A DNA stretch of 64,000 nt, taken from NCBI RefSeq assembly GCF_014596565.1, contig NZ_NOIN01000002.1:62001-126000 (forward strand), in the 5' to 3' direction. The translations under genes were made by a program, and so were the position numbers. Positions within the stretch are counted from its first letter, which is position 1, and every line of letters starts with the position of its first letter. The notes under the pieces were generated by a model that searched no databases, was not told the DNA's origin, and was given only the letters and a program-made list of their open reading frames with translations. Of this stretch, positions 9,625 to 18,857 are shown in pieces. This DNA comes from Pseudomonas sp. PSB18 (GTDB taxonomy: Bacteria > Pseudomonadota > Gammaproteobacteria > Pseudomonadales > Pseudomonadaceae).

Positions 9625-9896
9625 GTTTCGACCGCAGCAAAACCCCTCGCTGGCGCCCCGGCTATCGCTTCCAATACGAACCGGCGCAGAAAGGTCATGT
9701 GTTGCTCTATCCTGAAGGCATGATCAAGCTCAACGACAGCGCTGCGCTGATCGGCGGCTTGATCGACGGTGAACGGGACGTCGCAGCCATCATCGACGAG
9801 CTGGCCAAGCAGTTTCCCGACGTGCCCGAACTCGGTGACGACATCGAGCAATTCATGGAGGTCGCCCGTGCAGAGCACTGGATCGAACTTGCCTGA
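9621..9896 (+). CDS. pqqD: PqqD, PqqA-binding peptide chaperone
   Basis: 91 residues starting at ATG 9621, which overlaps the pqqC stop by four bases. PqqD is a RiPP recognition element that holds the PqqA leader and presents it to the radical SAM enzyme PqqE. The winged-helix RRE core (R-F-Q-Y-E, then [11 protein letters not shown]) and the acidic C-terminal half are visible. The last 29 bases overlap the start of pqqE. Confidence 0.95.
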   Translation: MSFDRSKTPRWRPGYRFQYEPAQKGHVLLYPEGMIKLNDSAALIGGLIDGERDVAAIIDELAKQFPDVPELGDDIEQFMEVARAEHWIELA

Positions 9897-11019
9897 CCAG
9901 CCAGCGATCGGCTTGCCGTTGTGGTTGCTGGCGGAGCTGACCTATCGTTGCCCGCTGCAATGCCCCTACTGTTCCAACCCGCTGGACTTTGCCGAGCAGG
10001 GCAAGGAACTGAGCACCGAGCAGTGGTTCAAGGTCTTTCGCGAAGCCAGGGAAATGGGTGCCGCGCAGTTGGGCTTTTCCGGTGGCGAACCGCTGGTGCG
10101 CCCGGACCTCGCCGAACTGATCGGCGAGGCGCGCAAGCTGGGTTTCTACACCAACCTGATCACCTCCGGCATCGGTTTGACCGAACAGAAAATCAGCGAC
10201 TTCAAGAAGGCCGGCCTCGATCACATCCAGATCAGCTTCCAGGCCAGCGACGAGCAGGTGAACAACCTGCTGGCCGGCTCGAAGAAAGCCTTCGCACAGA
10301 AACTGGAAATGGCCCGGGCGGTGAAGGCTCACGGCTACCCGATGGTGCTCAACTTCGTCACCCATCGGCACAACATCGACAAGATCGACCGCATCATCGA
10401 GTTGTGCATTGCCCTTGAGGCCGACTTCGTCGAGCTCGCCACCTGTCAGTTCTACGGCTGGGCGCAGCTCAACCGGGTGGGTCTGCTGCCGACTCGGGAA
10501 CAACTGGTGCGCGCCGAACGCATCACCAACGAGTATCGCGCCAGGCTCGAAGCCCAGGGTCATCCGTGCAAGCTGATCTTCGTCACCCCGGACTACTATG
10601 AAGAACGTCCCAAGGCCTGCATGAACGGCTGGGGCAGCCTTTTCCTGACGGTGACGCCGGACGGTACTGCTCTGCCTTGTCACGGCGCCCGACAACTGCC
10701 GGTGCAATTTCCCAACGTGCGCGACCACAGTATGCAGCACATCTGGTACGACTCCTTCGGTTTCAACCGCTTCCGCGGCTATGACTGGATGCCCGAGCCG
10801 TGCCGCTCCTGCGATGAAAAGGAGCAGGACTTCGGCGGTTGTCGCTGTCAGGCGTTCATGCTCACGGGCGACGCCAGCAATGCCGACCCGGTGTGCAGCA
10901 AATCCGAACATCACGGGGTGATCCTCAAGGCCCGGGAAGAAGCCGAGCACGCCACCCAGACCATCGAACAACTGGCCTTTCGCAATGAACGAAACTCGCA
11001 CCTCATCGCCAAAAGCTGA
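9868..11019 (+). CDS. pqqE: PqqE, radical SAM enzyme that cross-links PqqA Glu and Tyr
   Basis: 383 residues from a GTG start at 9868. This start is supported by GGAGG at 9857-9861 with a six-base spacer, and it lies inside the end of pqqD. The radical SAM cluster motif C-P-L-Q-C-P-Y-C supplies Cys28, Cys32 and Cys35. The C-terminal SPASM domain carries further cysteines (L-P-C-H-G-A, then P-C-R-S-C, G-G-C-R-C and D-P-V-C) for auxiliary iron-sulfur clusters. PqqE makes the carbon-carbon bond between Glu16 and Tyr20 of PqqA. Its 3' end overlaps the next gene by 35 bases. Confidence 0.95.
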   Translation: MQSTGSNLPDQPAIGLPLWLLAELTYRCPLQCPYCSNPLDFAEQGKELSTEQWFKVFREAREMGAAQLGFSGGEPLVRPDLAELIGEARKLGFYTNLITSGIGLTEQKISDFKKAGLDHIQISFQASDEQVNNLLAGSKKAFAQKLEMARAVKAHGYPMVLNFVTHRHNIDKIDRIIELCIALEADFVELATCQFYGWAQLNRVGLLPTREQLVRAERITNEYRARLEAQGHPCKLIFVTPDYYEERPKACMNGWGSLFLTVTPDGTALPCHGARQLPVQFPNVRDHSMQHIWYDSFGFNRFRGYDWMPEPCRSCDEKEQDFGGCRCQAFMLTGDASNADPVCSKSEHHGVILKAREEAEHATQTIEQLAFRNERNSHLIAKS

Positions 11020-12808
11020 CCCGTTCAGCGCCGCCCAGGCCGTTGCGGCGGGGATCGACTTCGCCGAGCTGCAGGTCGGCCCACTGGGCCTGTTCTGGAA
11101 CGAATATCGCCCGGAAGACGGGGCCTGCCGGATATGGCAATGGCGCGACGCCAAGGCCCGCTGCCTGACCCCGGATGGCTTCAGCGCGCGCAGCCGGGTC
11201 TATGAATATGGCGGTGGATCGTTCTGCCTGGGCGACGACGGCGTGCTGTTCGTCAACGACGCGGACCAGCAACTGTACCGCCAATCGCTGAACGGCGAGA
11301 CGCCCGTGGCGCTGACGTCGGGGGACTGTCGCTACGGCGATCTCAGTTTTGCCGCCGGCCAGGTATTGGCAGTGGAGGAACAGGCCAATCGGCATCGCCT
11401 GGTAGCGATTGGCCTGGCAGATCGACAGCGACATCTCTTGGTCGAAGGCGCTGACTTCTATGCCGCGCCCACCATGAGTCCGAACGGCCAATGGCTGGCC
11501 TGGATCGAGTGGAGCCGTCCGCATCAGCCGTGGACGGCCACACGACTGATGCTGGCCGAGCGCACCGCTTCCGGTTGGGGTGAACCACGTTGCGTAGCGG
11601 GCAGCACCGAAGAAGAATCCATCCAACAGCCGCGCTTCGATCATGCCAACCGCTTGTACTGCCTGAGCGATCGCGGCGGCTACTGGCAGCCGTGGGCTGA
11701 GTCCAGCGAAGGCCTGCAACGGCTACCCTGCGCTGAAGCCGATCATGCCCCCGCGCCCTGGCAGCTCGGCGGCTGCACCTGGCTGCCATTGGACAGCAGC
11801 ACGTACCTGGCGAGCTGGACCGAAGCGGGTTTCGGGCGGCTTGGCCTGTGCCACAGTGACGCCGTGCAGGAAGATTTCACCGGTGCCTACACCCGCTTTC
11901 GCAGCCTGGCGCTGGATGAGCGGTTCATCTACGCCATCGCCGCCTCACCGGTCAGTCCGTCCGCCGTCATCGCGATTGAACGCCACAGCCACGACACACA
12001 GGTCCTGGCCGGCGGCGTCGCCCCTCTGCCCGTCGAGCAGATCAGTCGCCCGCAGACCCTGCACTATCCGTCGACCTCGGGTATGGCCCATGGGTTCTTT
12101 TACCCAGCCATGGGAGCGGAAACCAAGCCGCCATTGCTGGTTTTCATTCATGGCGGTCCCACCTCGGCCTGTTATCCCCTGTTCGATCCGCGCATCCAGT
12201 ACTGGACCCAGCGCGGCTTTGCCGTCGCGGACCTCAATTACCGTGGAAGCAGCGGCTATGGCAGGGCCTACCGACAAGCGTTGCATTTGAATTGGGGCGT
12301 GGTGGACGTCGAGGATGCCTGCGCGGTGGTTGGCTACCTGGACGGGCAAGGCCTGATCGATGGCTGCTGTGCGTTCATTCGCGGTGGTAGTGCCGGCGGC
12401 TACACGACGCTCTGCGCCTTGGCGTTTCACGACGTATTTCGTGCCGGCGCCAGTCTTTACGGTGTCAGCGACCCGGTCGCCCTGGGTCGCGCGACGCACA
12501 AATTCGAAAGTGATTACCTGGACTGGCTGATCGGCGACCCGCAACGGGACGTCGAGCGTTACCGCGCCCGAACCCCGCAGCTGCATGCTGATCAGATCCG
12601 CGCACCGGTGATTTTCTTCCAGGGCGAACTGGACGCCGTGGTCGTGCCCCAGCAGACCCGCGACATGGTCAGGGCACTGGAGGACAACGGCGTGACGGTC
12701 GAAGCGCACTACTACCCGGATGAACGTCACGGCTTTCGCAAGGCGGCGAACCAGGCCCATGCGCTGGAGCATGAGTGGTTGTTCTACCGGAAGGTGATGG
12801 AGCTATAA
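10985..12808 (+). CDS. pqqM: Prolyl-oligopeptidase family serine peptidase of the pqq locus
   Basis: 607 residues. An N-terminal propeller region (about 1-360) is followed by an alpha/beta-hydrolase S9 domain. The catalytic triad is readable as Ser469 in G-G-S-A-G-G, Asp550 in G-E-L-D-A-V and His582 in E-R-H-G-F. The gene overlaps pqqE by 35 bases in another frame, so it belongs to the operon. In P. fluorescens-type clusters this position is called pqqM; in other strains similar genes are called pqqH. A role in processing PqqA or its fragments is plausible but is an inference from location. Confidence 0.85.
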   Translation: MNETRTSSPKADPFSAAQAVAAGIDFAELQVGPLGLFWNEYRPEDGACRIWQWRDAKARCLTPDGFSARSRVYEYGGGSFCLGDDGVLFVNDADQQLYRQSLNGETPVALTSGDCRYGDLSFAAGQVLAVEEQANRHRLVAIGLADRQRHLLVEGADFYAAPTMSPNGQWLAWIEWSRPHQPWTATRLMLAERTASGWGEPRCVAGSTEEESIQQPRFDHANRLYCLSDRGGYWQPWAESSEGLQRLPCAEADHAPAPWQLGGCTWLPLDSSTYLASWTEAGFGRLGLCHSDAVQEDFTGAYTRFRSLALDERFIYAIAASPVSPSAVIAIERHSHDTQVLAGGVAPLPVEQISRPQTLHYPSTSGMAHGFFYPAMGAETKPPLLVFIHGGPTSACYPLFDPRIQYWTQRGFAVADLNYRGSSGYGRAYRQALHLNWGVVDVEDACAVVGYLDGQGLIDGCCAFIRGGSAGGYTTLCALAFHDVFRAGASLYGVSDPVALGRATHKFESDYLDWLIGDPQRDVERYRARTPQLHADQIRAPVIFFQGELDAVVVPQQTRDMVRALEDNGVTVEAHYYPDERHGFRKAANQAHALEHEWLFYRKVMEL

Positions 12809-12822
12809 GGAGATGAAGAACC

Positions 12823-12912
12823 TGTGGGAGCGAGCCTGCTCGCGATAGCGGTGGATCAATCGACATCCCTGTTGGATGACAGACAGCTATCGCGAGCAGG
12901 CTCGCTCCCACA
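12823..12912. repeat. REP doublet (inverted pair)
   Basis: Two full REP cores facing each other, in the gap between the convergent pqqM and the Pmp3-type gene. They may double as transcript-end hairpins. Confidence 0.9.
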
Positions 12913-12930
12913 TGGGGTTTGCTGCAATGT

Positions 12931-13089
12931 TCAGCGCTTGGCGATGATGTAGACCGCATGCACGATGCCGGGGATGTAACCCAACAGCGTCAGCAGAATA
13001 TTCAGCCAGAAAGCCCCGCCGAAGCCGACTTGCAGAAACACGCCCAGCGGCGGCAACAGAATGGCGATGATGATGCGAATGAGATCCAT
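12931..13089 (-). CDS. YqaE/Pmp3 family small membrane protein
   Basis: 52 residues starting at the ATG at 13089, preceded by AGGAG. It has two hydrophobic helices separated by the family signature P-P-L-G-V-F-L-Q-V-G-F, then L-G-Y-I-P-G-I-V-H-A. Pmp3/YqaE peptides are inner-membrane proteins linked to membrane potential and salt or stress responses. An open frame of 59 more codons runs upstream, but it crosses the RNA gene at 13212-13331 and lacks a suitable start. Confidence 0.88.
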   Translation of the reverse strand: MDLIRIIIAILLPPLGVFLQVGFGGAFWLNILLTLLGYIPGIVHAVYIIAKR

Positions 13090-13209
13090 GGTGGGCTCCT
13101 GATGGGCGATGGCTACATTGCCATATAGCTCATTGACCCATGACCGCTCGTCAGGGTTCAAACCATCAGTGAGTAGGACCAAGCTAGGCAGGAACAAAAA
13201 ACGCAGGCA

Positions 13210-13236
13210 AAAGAAAACCCCGCCGAGGCGGGGTTT
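13210..13236 (-). terminator. Terminator of the Rsm-type RNA
   Basis: A perfect inverted repeat on both sides of a short loop (AAAACCCCGC and its complement) followed on the minus strand by TTTTCTTTT. This is the terminator type seen at the 3' end of Rsm RNAs. Confidence 0.88.
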
Positions 13237-13331
13237 TGCAGACTGTTTCCCTGATATCCCTTTCACTCCACCTTCCTGGCGGAATCCTACGTGTCCGTGT
13301 TGTTTCTCTGCGCATCCTGCGCGACGTCCAT
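13212..13331 (-). ncRNA. rsmX: RsmX/Y/Z-type small regulatory RNA (most like RsmX)
   Basis: Read on the minus strand, this 120-base stretch holds eight GGA motifs (as TGGA, AGGA, CGGA, GGGA), the binding sites of RsmA/RsmE. Several sit in hairpin loops: GCGC-AGGAT-GCGC near the 5' end and TCCGCC-AGGAA-GGTGGA in the middle. It ends in a GC-rich terminator with T residues. A perfect GacA box lies about 60 bases upstream of the presumed start. RNAs of this family sequester Rsm proteins and relieve translational repression of secondary-metabolite and lifestyle genes. The start near 13331 is inferred from a TAATCT-like -10. The beginning and the terminator resemble RsmX of P. protegens as I remember it; the subfamily assignment is less certain than the family. 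Confidence 0.87.
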
Positions 13332-13389
13332 GTGAAGTAGATTAGCCTTGGATCCAATTGACCGGTAGAGGCAAATCGACCTCACGTCA

Positions 13390-13407
13390 TGTAAGCATTT
13401 ACTTACA
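13390..13407 (-). promoter_or_regulatory. GacA upstream activating sequence
   Basis: A perfect TGTAAG-N6-CTTACA palindrome, exactly the consensus upstream activating sequence of rsmX/Y/Z promoters. It lies about 60 bases before the inferred RNA start and 12 bases after the stop codon of the neighbouring acyl-CoA dehydrogenase gene. It implies control by the GacS/GacA two-component system. Confidence 0.88.
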
Positions 13408-13418
13408 AAGTGACATTT

Positions 13419-15197
13419 TCAGAATTGCCCGGGTTCCAGCAGGAACAGCGATTCACTGCCCGCCCTTACCGAAGCGCTCAAGGAATGGATCCGCGGCAGC
13501 AGGCGGGCGAAGTAGAACCGCGCTGTCCCCAGTTTGCTGGCGTAGAAGTCATCCTGGCTTTCCTTGCCCAGGGCCGCCTTGGCCATCAGCGCCCACATAT
13601 AGGCGTAGGCGGTGTAACCGAACGCCTGCAGGTACTCCACCGAAGCCGCGCCGATTTCGTTCGGGTTGCTTTTCGCCCGATCCAATAGCCAGTCGGTCAG
13701 TTCATCCAGAGTACCGACGGCATCATTCAACGGCTTGGTGAACTCGGCCAGATCGCTGCTCGCGGTGGCGGTGAAGTGGCGGATTTCGTCGGCGAACAGC
13801 TTGTAGAACGCGCCGCCGCTGCCGACGATCTTGCGCCCCACCAAGTCCAGCGCCTGGATACCGTTGGTGCCTTCATAGATCTGGGTGATGCGGACATCAC
13901 GCACCAACTGTTCCTGGCCCCACTCGCGAATGTAACCGTGGCCGCCGAAAATCTGCTGGCCATGCACGGTGGTTTCCAGACCCAGGTCCGTCAGGAACGC
14001 CTTCGCCACCGGGGTCAGCAACGCAACCAGGTCTTCGGCGCGCTTGCGGGTGGTCGGGTCTTCGCTGAACTTGGCGGTGTCCAGTTGCATCGCCACGTAG
14101 GTGGAAAATGCCCGGCCGCCTTCGTTCGAGGCTTTCATGGTCAGCAACATCCGGCGCACATCGGGGTGAACAATGATCGGGTCGGCGACTTTGTCCTTGT
14201 TCTGCGCGCCGGTGGGCGAACGGCTCTGCAAGCGATCACGGGCGTATTCGATAGCGTTCTGGTAGGAACGCTCACCGGACGCCAGGCCTTGGATACCAAC
14301 GCCCAGGCGCTCGTAGTTCATCATGGTGAACATTGCCGCCAGGCCTTTGTTCGGCTCTCCGACCAGATAGCCCACCGCTTCATCGAAGTTCATCACGCAG
14401 GTGGCAGACGCCTGGATGCCCATCTTGTGTTCGATCGAACCGCAGTTGGCCGCGTTGCGCGCGCCCAGGCTGCCGTCGGCGTTGACCATGAACTTGGGTA
14501 CCAGGAACAGCGAAATACCTTTCGGGCCGGCCGGCGCATCCGGCAATTTTGCCAGCACCAGGTGAATGATGTTCTCTGTGAGGTCGTGCTCGCCGCCGGT
14601 GATGAAGATCTTGGTGCCGCTGACCTTGTAGGAACCGTCGGCCTGGGGTTCGGCCTTGGTGCGAATGATCCCCAGGTCGGTACCGGCATGGGGCTCGGTC
14701 AGGCACATGGAGCCCGCCCAGACACCGGCGTACATGTTCGGCAGGTACGCCGCTTTCAACTCTTCGCTGGCGTGGGCATTGATCGACAGGCAAGCCCCGG
14801 CGGTCAGCATCGGATACAGACCGAAGGACAGGCTGGCAGAGTTGACCATTTCTTCGACCTGAGCCGAAACGGCCTTGGGCATGCCCATGCCGCCGTAGGC
14901 AGGATCGCCGCCGACACCGACCCAACCGCCTTCAGCGTAAGTCTGGTAGGCCTGGGGGAAACCTGCTGGCGTGGTGACGGCGCCGTTCGCCCAATGGCAA
15001 CCTTCTTCATCAGCGGCCCGGCTGAGGGGCGCAATGCTTTTACTGGTGACTTTACCGGCTTCTTCGAGAATCGCTTCGACGGTTTCAGCGTCGACGGTCT
15101 CGGCCAGCGCTGGCAGCTCGGCCCAGAGTTTCGCGACCTCGAACACTTCATTGAGGACGAAGCGCATATCGCGCAGGGGCGCTTTGTAGTCAGCCAT
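13419..15197 (-). CDS. Acyl-CoA dehydrogenase (FadE-like, about 600-residue class)
   Basis: 592 residues. Oxidises fatty acyl-CoA to trans-2-enoyl-CoA with FAD, passing electrons to ETF. It has the N-terminal M-A-D-Y-K-A-P-L-R-D-M-R-F extension of this Pseudomonas class, the ACAD N-terminal, middle (M-C-L-T-E-P-H-A-G-T-D-L-G, then K-I-F-I-T-G-G-E-H-D) and C-terminal domains, and an extra C-terminal domain. The start at 15197 follows GAGG. It is one of three tandem paralogues; by memory of P. aeruginosa gene order (PA0506-PA0508 beside bioD) this is the last of the set. The chain-length preference cannot be read from the sequence. Confidence 0.9.
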   Translation of the reverse strand: MADYKAPLRDMRFVLNEVFEVAKLWAELPALAETVDAETVEAILEEAGKVTSKSIAPLSRAADEEGCHWANGAVTTPAGFPQAYQTYAEGGWVGVGGDPAYGGMGMPKAVSAQVEEMVNSASLSFGLYPMLTAGACLSINAHASEELKAAYLPNMYAGVWAGSMCLTEPHAGTDLGIIRTKAEPQADGSYKVSGTKIFITGGEHDLTENIIHLVLAKLPDAPAGPKGISLFLVPKFMVNADGSLGARNAANCGSIEHKMGIQASATCVMNFDEAVGYLVGEPNKGLAAMFTMMNYERLGVGIQGLASGERSYQNAIEYARDRLQSRSPTGAQNKDKVADPIIVHPDVRRMLLTMKASNEGGRAFSTYVAMQLDTAKFSEDPTTRKRAEDLVALLTPVAKAFLTDLGLETTVHGQQIFGGHGYIREWGQEQLVRDVRITQIYEGTNGIQALDLVGRKIVGSGGAFYKLFADEIRHFTATASSDLAEFTKPLNDAVGTLDELTDWLLDRAKSNPNEIGAASVEYLQAFGYTAYAYMWALMAKAALGKESQDDFYASKLGTARFYFARLLPRIHSLSASVRAGSESLFLLEPGQF

Positions 15198-15348
15198 GGC
15201 AAACCTCGCAGGATCTAAACAGTTGGTCCGTGGGAAAACGGTTTTAGCAATGGTCGGAGTGTACCTCAACAACTTTTGCGACACATAGGGTCAACACATG
15301 ACTGCTTTGTTATTTTTAGTCACCAGAAAAGATCGCATTCCCTCTAAA

Positions 15349-17145
15349 TCAAAGGGCAAACAGTTCGGCCGGCAAACTCATCAGACAGTCACCCCCCGCC
15401 TCGATGGCGGCCCGATGGGCAGCCGTGCGCGGCAACAAGCGCTTGAAGTAGAACTCGCAGGTTGCCAGTTTGCCGCGGCAGAAATCTGCATCGCCGGTCC
15501 CCCCGTCGAGTTGCGCCTGGGCCACCAGCGCCATGCGTAGCCACAGGTAGGCCAGGATGATGTAGCCGCTGTACATCAGATAATCCACGGAAGCGGCACC
15601 CACTTCGTCCGGATTCTTCATGGCGGCCATGCCGACCTGGGTGGTCAGTTCGCCCCACTGCCGGTTGAGCCCGTCGAGTTGTGCGACGTAGTCCTTGAGC
15701 TGCGGGTGCCCGGTATTCGCGACGCAGAATGTGTGAACGATCCTGGTGAACCCTCGCAGCAGCTTGCCCTGGCTGCCCAGCACCTTGCGCCCCAACAGGT
15801 CCAGGGCCTGGATTCCGTTGGTGCCTTCATAGATCGGCGCGATGCGGCAGTCCCGCACCAACTGTTCCATCCCCCATTCGCGGATGAAACCGTGGCCGCC
15901 AAACACCTGCATGCCATGGTTCGTCACCTCCAGGCCGGTCTCGGTCATGAAGGCCTTGCAGATCGGGGTGAGGAACGCCAACAGATCTTCAGCCTCCTGA
16001 CGGGCGCTTTCGTCGGCGCCCAGGTGCGCCGTGTCCAGCAGTTGCGCGGTGAAATAGGTCAACGCCCGATTGCCTTCATTGAAGGCTTTCATGGTCAGCA
16101 ACATCCTGCGCACATCGGGATGAACAATGATCGGGTCCGCGACTTTTTCCGGCGCCTTGGGGCCGGTGAGCGAGCGCATCTGCAAACGCTCGTTGGCGTA
16201 CTTGATGGCGCCCTGGAAGCTCGTCTCGCCCAGGCACAAGCCCTGCATACCGGTGCCGAGCCGGGCATGATTCATCATGGTGAACATGCAATTCAGGCCC
16301 TTGTTGGGCTCGCCGATCAGGAATCCCTGGGCGTCATCGAAATTCAGGACGCAGGTGGCGGAAGCCTTGATGCCCATCTTGTGTTCGATCGAACCGCAGG
16401 TCACGCCATTGCGCTCCCCCGCCTCGCCCGTAGCGTCGGGCAGGAACTTGGGCACGATGAACAACGAGATGCCCTTGGTGCCGGCGGGAGCGTCCGGCAG
16501 TTTGGCCAGCACCAGATGAACGATGTTCTCGCTCATGTCGTGCTCGCCGGCGGAAATGAAGATCTTGCTGCCGGAGATCCTGTAGCTGCCATCGGCCTGG
16601 GGCGCGGCGCGGGTCTTGATGATGCCCAGGTCCGTGCCGCAATGGGCTTCGGTCAGGCACATGGTGCCGGTCCATTGGCCGGCGGTGAGCTTGCTCAGGT
16701 AGGTCTGCTTCTGCTCTTCGGTACCGTGGGCGTGAATGGCCGACATGGCGCCGTGGGTCAGGCCCGGGTACATGCCCCAGGACGTGTTGCTGGAGGCGAT
16801 CATTTCGCTGATGACCAGGCCCAGAGAACCGGGCAAGCCCTGGCCACCATAGGTCGGATCGGCGGCCAAGCCGTGCCAGCCGCCCTCCACGTACTGTGCG
16901 AAAGCTTCTTTGAAACCGGTAGGCGTGGTTACCACACCGCTGTCGAAATGGCAGCCCTCTTCATCGCCGGAACGATTGAGCGGCGCCAGTACGTTCTCAC
17001 AGAAGCGCGCACCTTCCTCGAGGATCGCGTTGACCATGTCCGGGCTGGCATCGCTGGCCCCCAGTTCGGCATAACGGCCATGGAAATCGAAAACGTGGTC
17101 GATCAGGAAGCGCATGTCGCGCAGGGGAGCTTTGTACTCGGGCAT
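15349..17145 (-). CDS. Acyl-CoA dehydrogenase (FadE-like, second paralogue)
   Basis: 598 residues with the same domain order as its two neighbours: M-P-E-Y-K-A-P-L-R-D at the start, M-C-L-T-E-A-H-C-G-T-D-L-G in the FAD/substrate domain, K-I-F-I-S-A-G-E-H-D, and the extra C-terminal domain. The ATG at 17145 follows GGAGAAAACC. It lies 91 bases downstream of the diguanylate cyclase gene on the same strand and 151 bases upstream of the third paralogue. I found no PsrA-type box ahead of it. It shares the H-C-G-T-D variant with the paralogue at 18858, while the 13419 copy has H-A-G-T-D. Confidence 0.9.
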   Translation of the reverse strand: MPEYKAPLRDMRFLIDHVFDFHGRYAELGASDASPDMVNAILEEGARFCENVLAPLNRSGDEEGCHFDSGVVTTPTGFKEAFAQYVEGGWHGLAADPTYGGQGLPGSLGLVISEMIASSNTSWGMYPGLTHGAMSAIHAHGTEEQKQTYLSKLTAGQWTGTMCLTEAHCGTDLGIIKTRAAPQADGSYRISGSKIFISAGEHDMSENIVHLVLAKLPDAPAGTKGISLFIVPKFLPDATGEAGERNGVTCGSIEHKMGIKASATCVLNFDDAQGFLIGEPNKGLNCMFTMMNHARLGTGMQGLCLGETSFQGAIKYANERLQMRSLTGPKAPEKVADPIIVHPDVRRMLLTMKAFNEGNRALTYFTAQLLDTAHLGADESARQEAEDLLAFLTPICKAFMTETGLEVTNHGMQVFGGHGFIREWGMEQLVRDCRIAPIYEGTNGIQALDLLGRKVLGSQGKLLRGFTRIVHTFCVANTGHPQLKDYVAQLDGLNRQWGELTTQVGMAAMKNPDEVGAASVDYLMYSGYIILAYLWLRMALVAQAQLDGGTGDADFCRGKLATCEFYFKRLLPRTAAHRAAIEAGGDCLMSLPAELFAL

Positions 17146-17236
17146 GGTGGTTTTCTCCGGTAGCAGATCGCTCAAACCTACTGCCGGCCACCGAGGCCCA
17201 CAATCACAGTCCAGACGCTGAATGCGCCGTCATCAC

Positions 17237-18562
17237 TCAACCCGCGGCGGCTTCCATGCGGACCGCGCCACGGCGGTTCTGACCGAAGGCAACCACACAG
17301 TTACGTCCGGCGCCCTTGGCGTTATAGAGGGCCTGGTCGGCGGACTTGAGGACTTCTTCAGGGGTACGCTGCTCGACACGTTCCGCGACGCCGATGCTGA
17401 CCGTTACCGACACGGCGGATGCACCCGCCCCGGAACGCCGTTGGCGACCTTGTTGGTCATCCTGGGGGCGGTTATCCGGATTGCGCAGTTGAATGCTGTA
17501 GGTCTCGATGGATTGGCGGATGACCTCAAGATGAGGCATGCACTCATCGATGGTTTTGCCTGCAAACACCAACGCAAACTCCTCGCCACCGTAGCGATAT
17601 GCCCGACCGCCGCCACCGATTTTCGACAGTTTACTGGCCACCAGGCGCAGCACTTGGTCGCCCACGTCATGGCCATGGGTGTCGTTGAATTTCTTGAAGT
17701 GATCCACATCGCTCATGGCCAGCACATAATTGCGACCCAGCCGTTGCATCCGCTCATTCAGCGCCCGCCGTCCCGGCAAGCCGGTCAGCTCATCACGAAA
17801 CGCCATCTGATAGGCCTCATGGGCAACCGCTGCCGCAATCATCAGCATCACCTGGCTGCACATGATGTTCAGGGTGAAGGGCAGGATGAAGGTTTTCGGC
17901 AACATCCAGAACAACCCCAGCACGCCCACCAATTGCGCGGCATGCAAGGGCCGAGGATTGCGCCAGTATTGCCATGACAGCAACAGGAATACGCCGATGA
18001 ACACCGGATAGGACAATTGGATCAGGCTCATCCAGGCACCATGCAGCGCCGGCCAGCGGATCTCTGAAAGCCACAGTAACAAGGCTTGGGGAAAGCTCTG
18101 CTCCAAGGCCAATGCCACACTGCCAAAGGCCAGCAGCACCGCGAAACGCGCCACCATATCCTGGAACAGGTGGGTGCGCTCCTGCCATGCCGCGAACAGG
18201 CCAAACAACAGCGGCAACAACAGGCAGACCAGGTGGAATACCACGGCGGCGTCTTCGCGCACCTTGCCATTGTCCCGGTAGAAATCGGTCTGGGTGTCCA
18301 ACAGGAAGTAGCCGATGTACACCGTGACCATCAAAAACAGCTCGCGTTGACGTCGGTAAACCGCGCAGTACGCACCGCCCAACAGCAATACCAGGGTAGG
18401 AAGAACGTTGAACAACGAGGTGAAGAAGACGTTGAGATCCTTGACGTAGGCAGCCGCAAGCCCCGCCAGCAACAGCAACAGCGAAGGTAGGAAATGACTG
18501 AAACGTACAGCGGAAGAACGCGGCAAGGGTAAAGCTCCGACCCGGCTGATCAAAGATGGCAT
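17237..18562 (-). CDS. Membrane-bound diguanylate cyclase (GGDEF domain)
   Basis: 441 residues. The first 250 or so form about seven hydrophobic segments, a 7TM-like sensory region. The C-terminal GGDEF domain begins near R-D-E-L-T-G-L-P-G-R-R-A-L and has an intact active-site motif R-Y-G-G-E-E-F-A-L-V-F. It should therefore make cyclic di-GMP from two GTP at the inner membrane. The start and end of the GGDEF domain match the usual layout (S-I-G-V-A, then A-D-Q-A-L-Y-N-A-K near the end). I see no RxxD inhibitory site immediately before the active site. It interrupts the run of acyl-CoA dehydrogenase genes; a functional link to fatty-acid metabolism is not shown. Confidence 0.9.
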   Translation of the reverse strand: MPSLISRVGALPLPRSSAVRFSHFLPSLLLLLAGLAAAYVKDLNVFFTSLFNVLPTLVLLLGGAYCAVYRRQRELFLMVTVYIGYFLLDTQTDFYRDNGKVREDAAVVFHLVCLLLPLLFGLFAAWQERTHLFQDMVARFAVLLAFGSVALALEQSFPQALLLWLSEIRWPALHGAWMSLIQLSYPVFIGVFLLLSWQYWRNPRPLHAAQLVGVLGLFWMLPKTFILPFTLNIMCSQVMLMIAAAVAHEAYQMAFRDELTGLPGRRALNERMQRLGRNYVLAMSDVDHFKKFNDTHGHDVGDQVLRLVASKLSKIGGGGRAYRYGGEEFALVFAGKTIDECMPHLEVIRQSIETYSIQLRNPDNRPQDDQQGRQRRSGAGASAVSVTVSIGVAERVEQRTPEEVLKSADQALYNAKGAGRNCVVAFGQNRRGAVRMEAAAG

Positions 18563-18695
18563 TGTGCCTGCTATTGGGGCAGTAAGGCACGAGCGATGTG
18601 ACAGATGTCACACTGCCATCGCTGTAACGGCAGGAGGGGATATTTTCTTAGGGGGGCGTTGGATGAATATTGTTTCAGGATCAGCGCATACCCTC

Positions 18696-18783
18696 TGTGG
18701 GAGCGAGCCTGCTCGCGAAACGGTATATCAGATAGTGTTTTTGTCGACTGACACACCGCATCGCGAGCAGGCTCGCTCCCACA
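18696..18783. repeat. REP doublet (inverted pair)
   Basis: Two inverted REP cores between the diguanylate cyclase gene start and the terminator of the upstream acyl-CoA dehydrogenase gene. Confidence 0.9.
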
Positions 18784-18801
18784 GTTTTTTCTGCGGCCAT
18801 G

Positions 18802-18837
18802 AAAAAGCCGCTGCGTCCCGAAGGAGGCAGCGGCTTT
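18802..18837 (-). terminator. Terminator downstream of the acyl-CoA dehydrogenase gene
   Basis: An 11-bp perfect stem (18804-18814 with 18827-18837, AAAGCCGCTGC) followed on the minus strand by T residues. It ends the transcript of the gene at 18858-20663 and separates it from the diguanylate cyclase gene. Confidence 0.88.
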
Positions 18838-18857
18838 AAGTAGGCACCGCCTGAGGT

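Noticed and set aside
12931..13266. 111-residue version of the Pmp3-type protein
   Set aside because: The first 59 codons run through the Rsm RNA terminator; the 52-residue form has AGGAG and the full family domain.
13776..15218. 480-codon open frame antisense to an acyl-CoA dehydrogenase gene
   Set aside because: High-GC third-position bias of the real gene keeps the opposite frame open; similar shadows lie over the other two paralogues (15679-17163, 18930-20681). No ribosome-binding site or family match.
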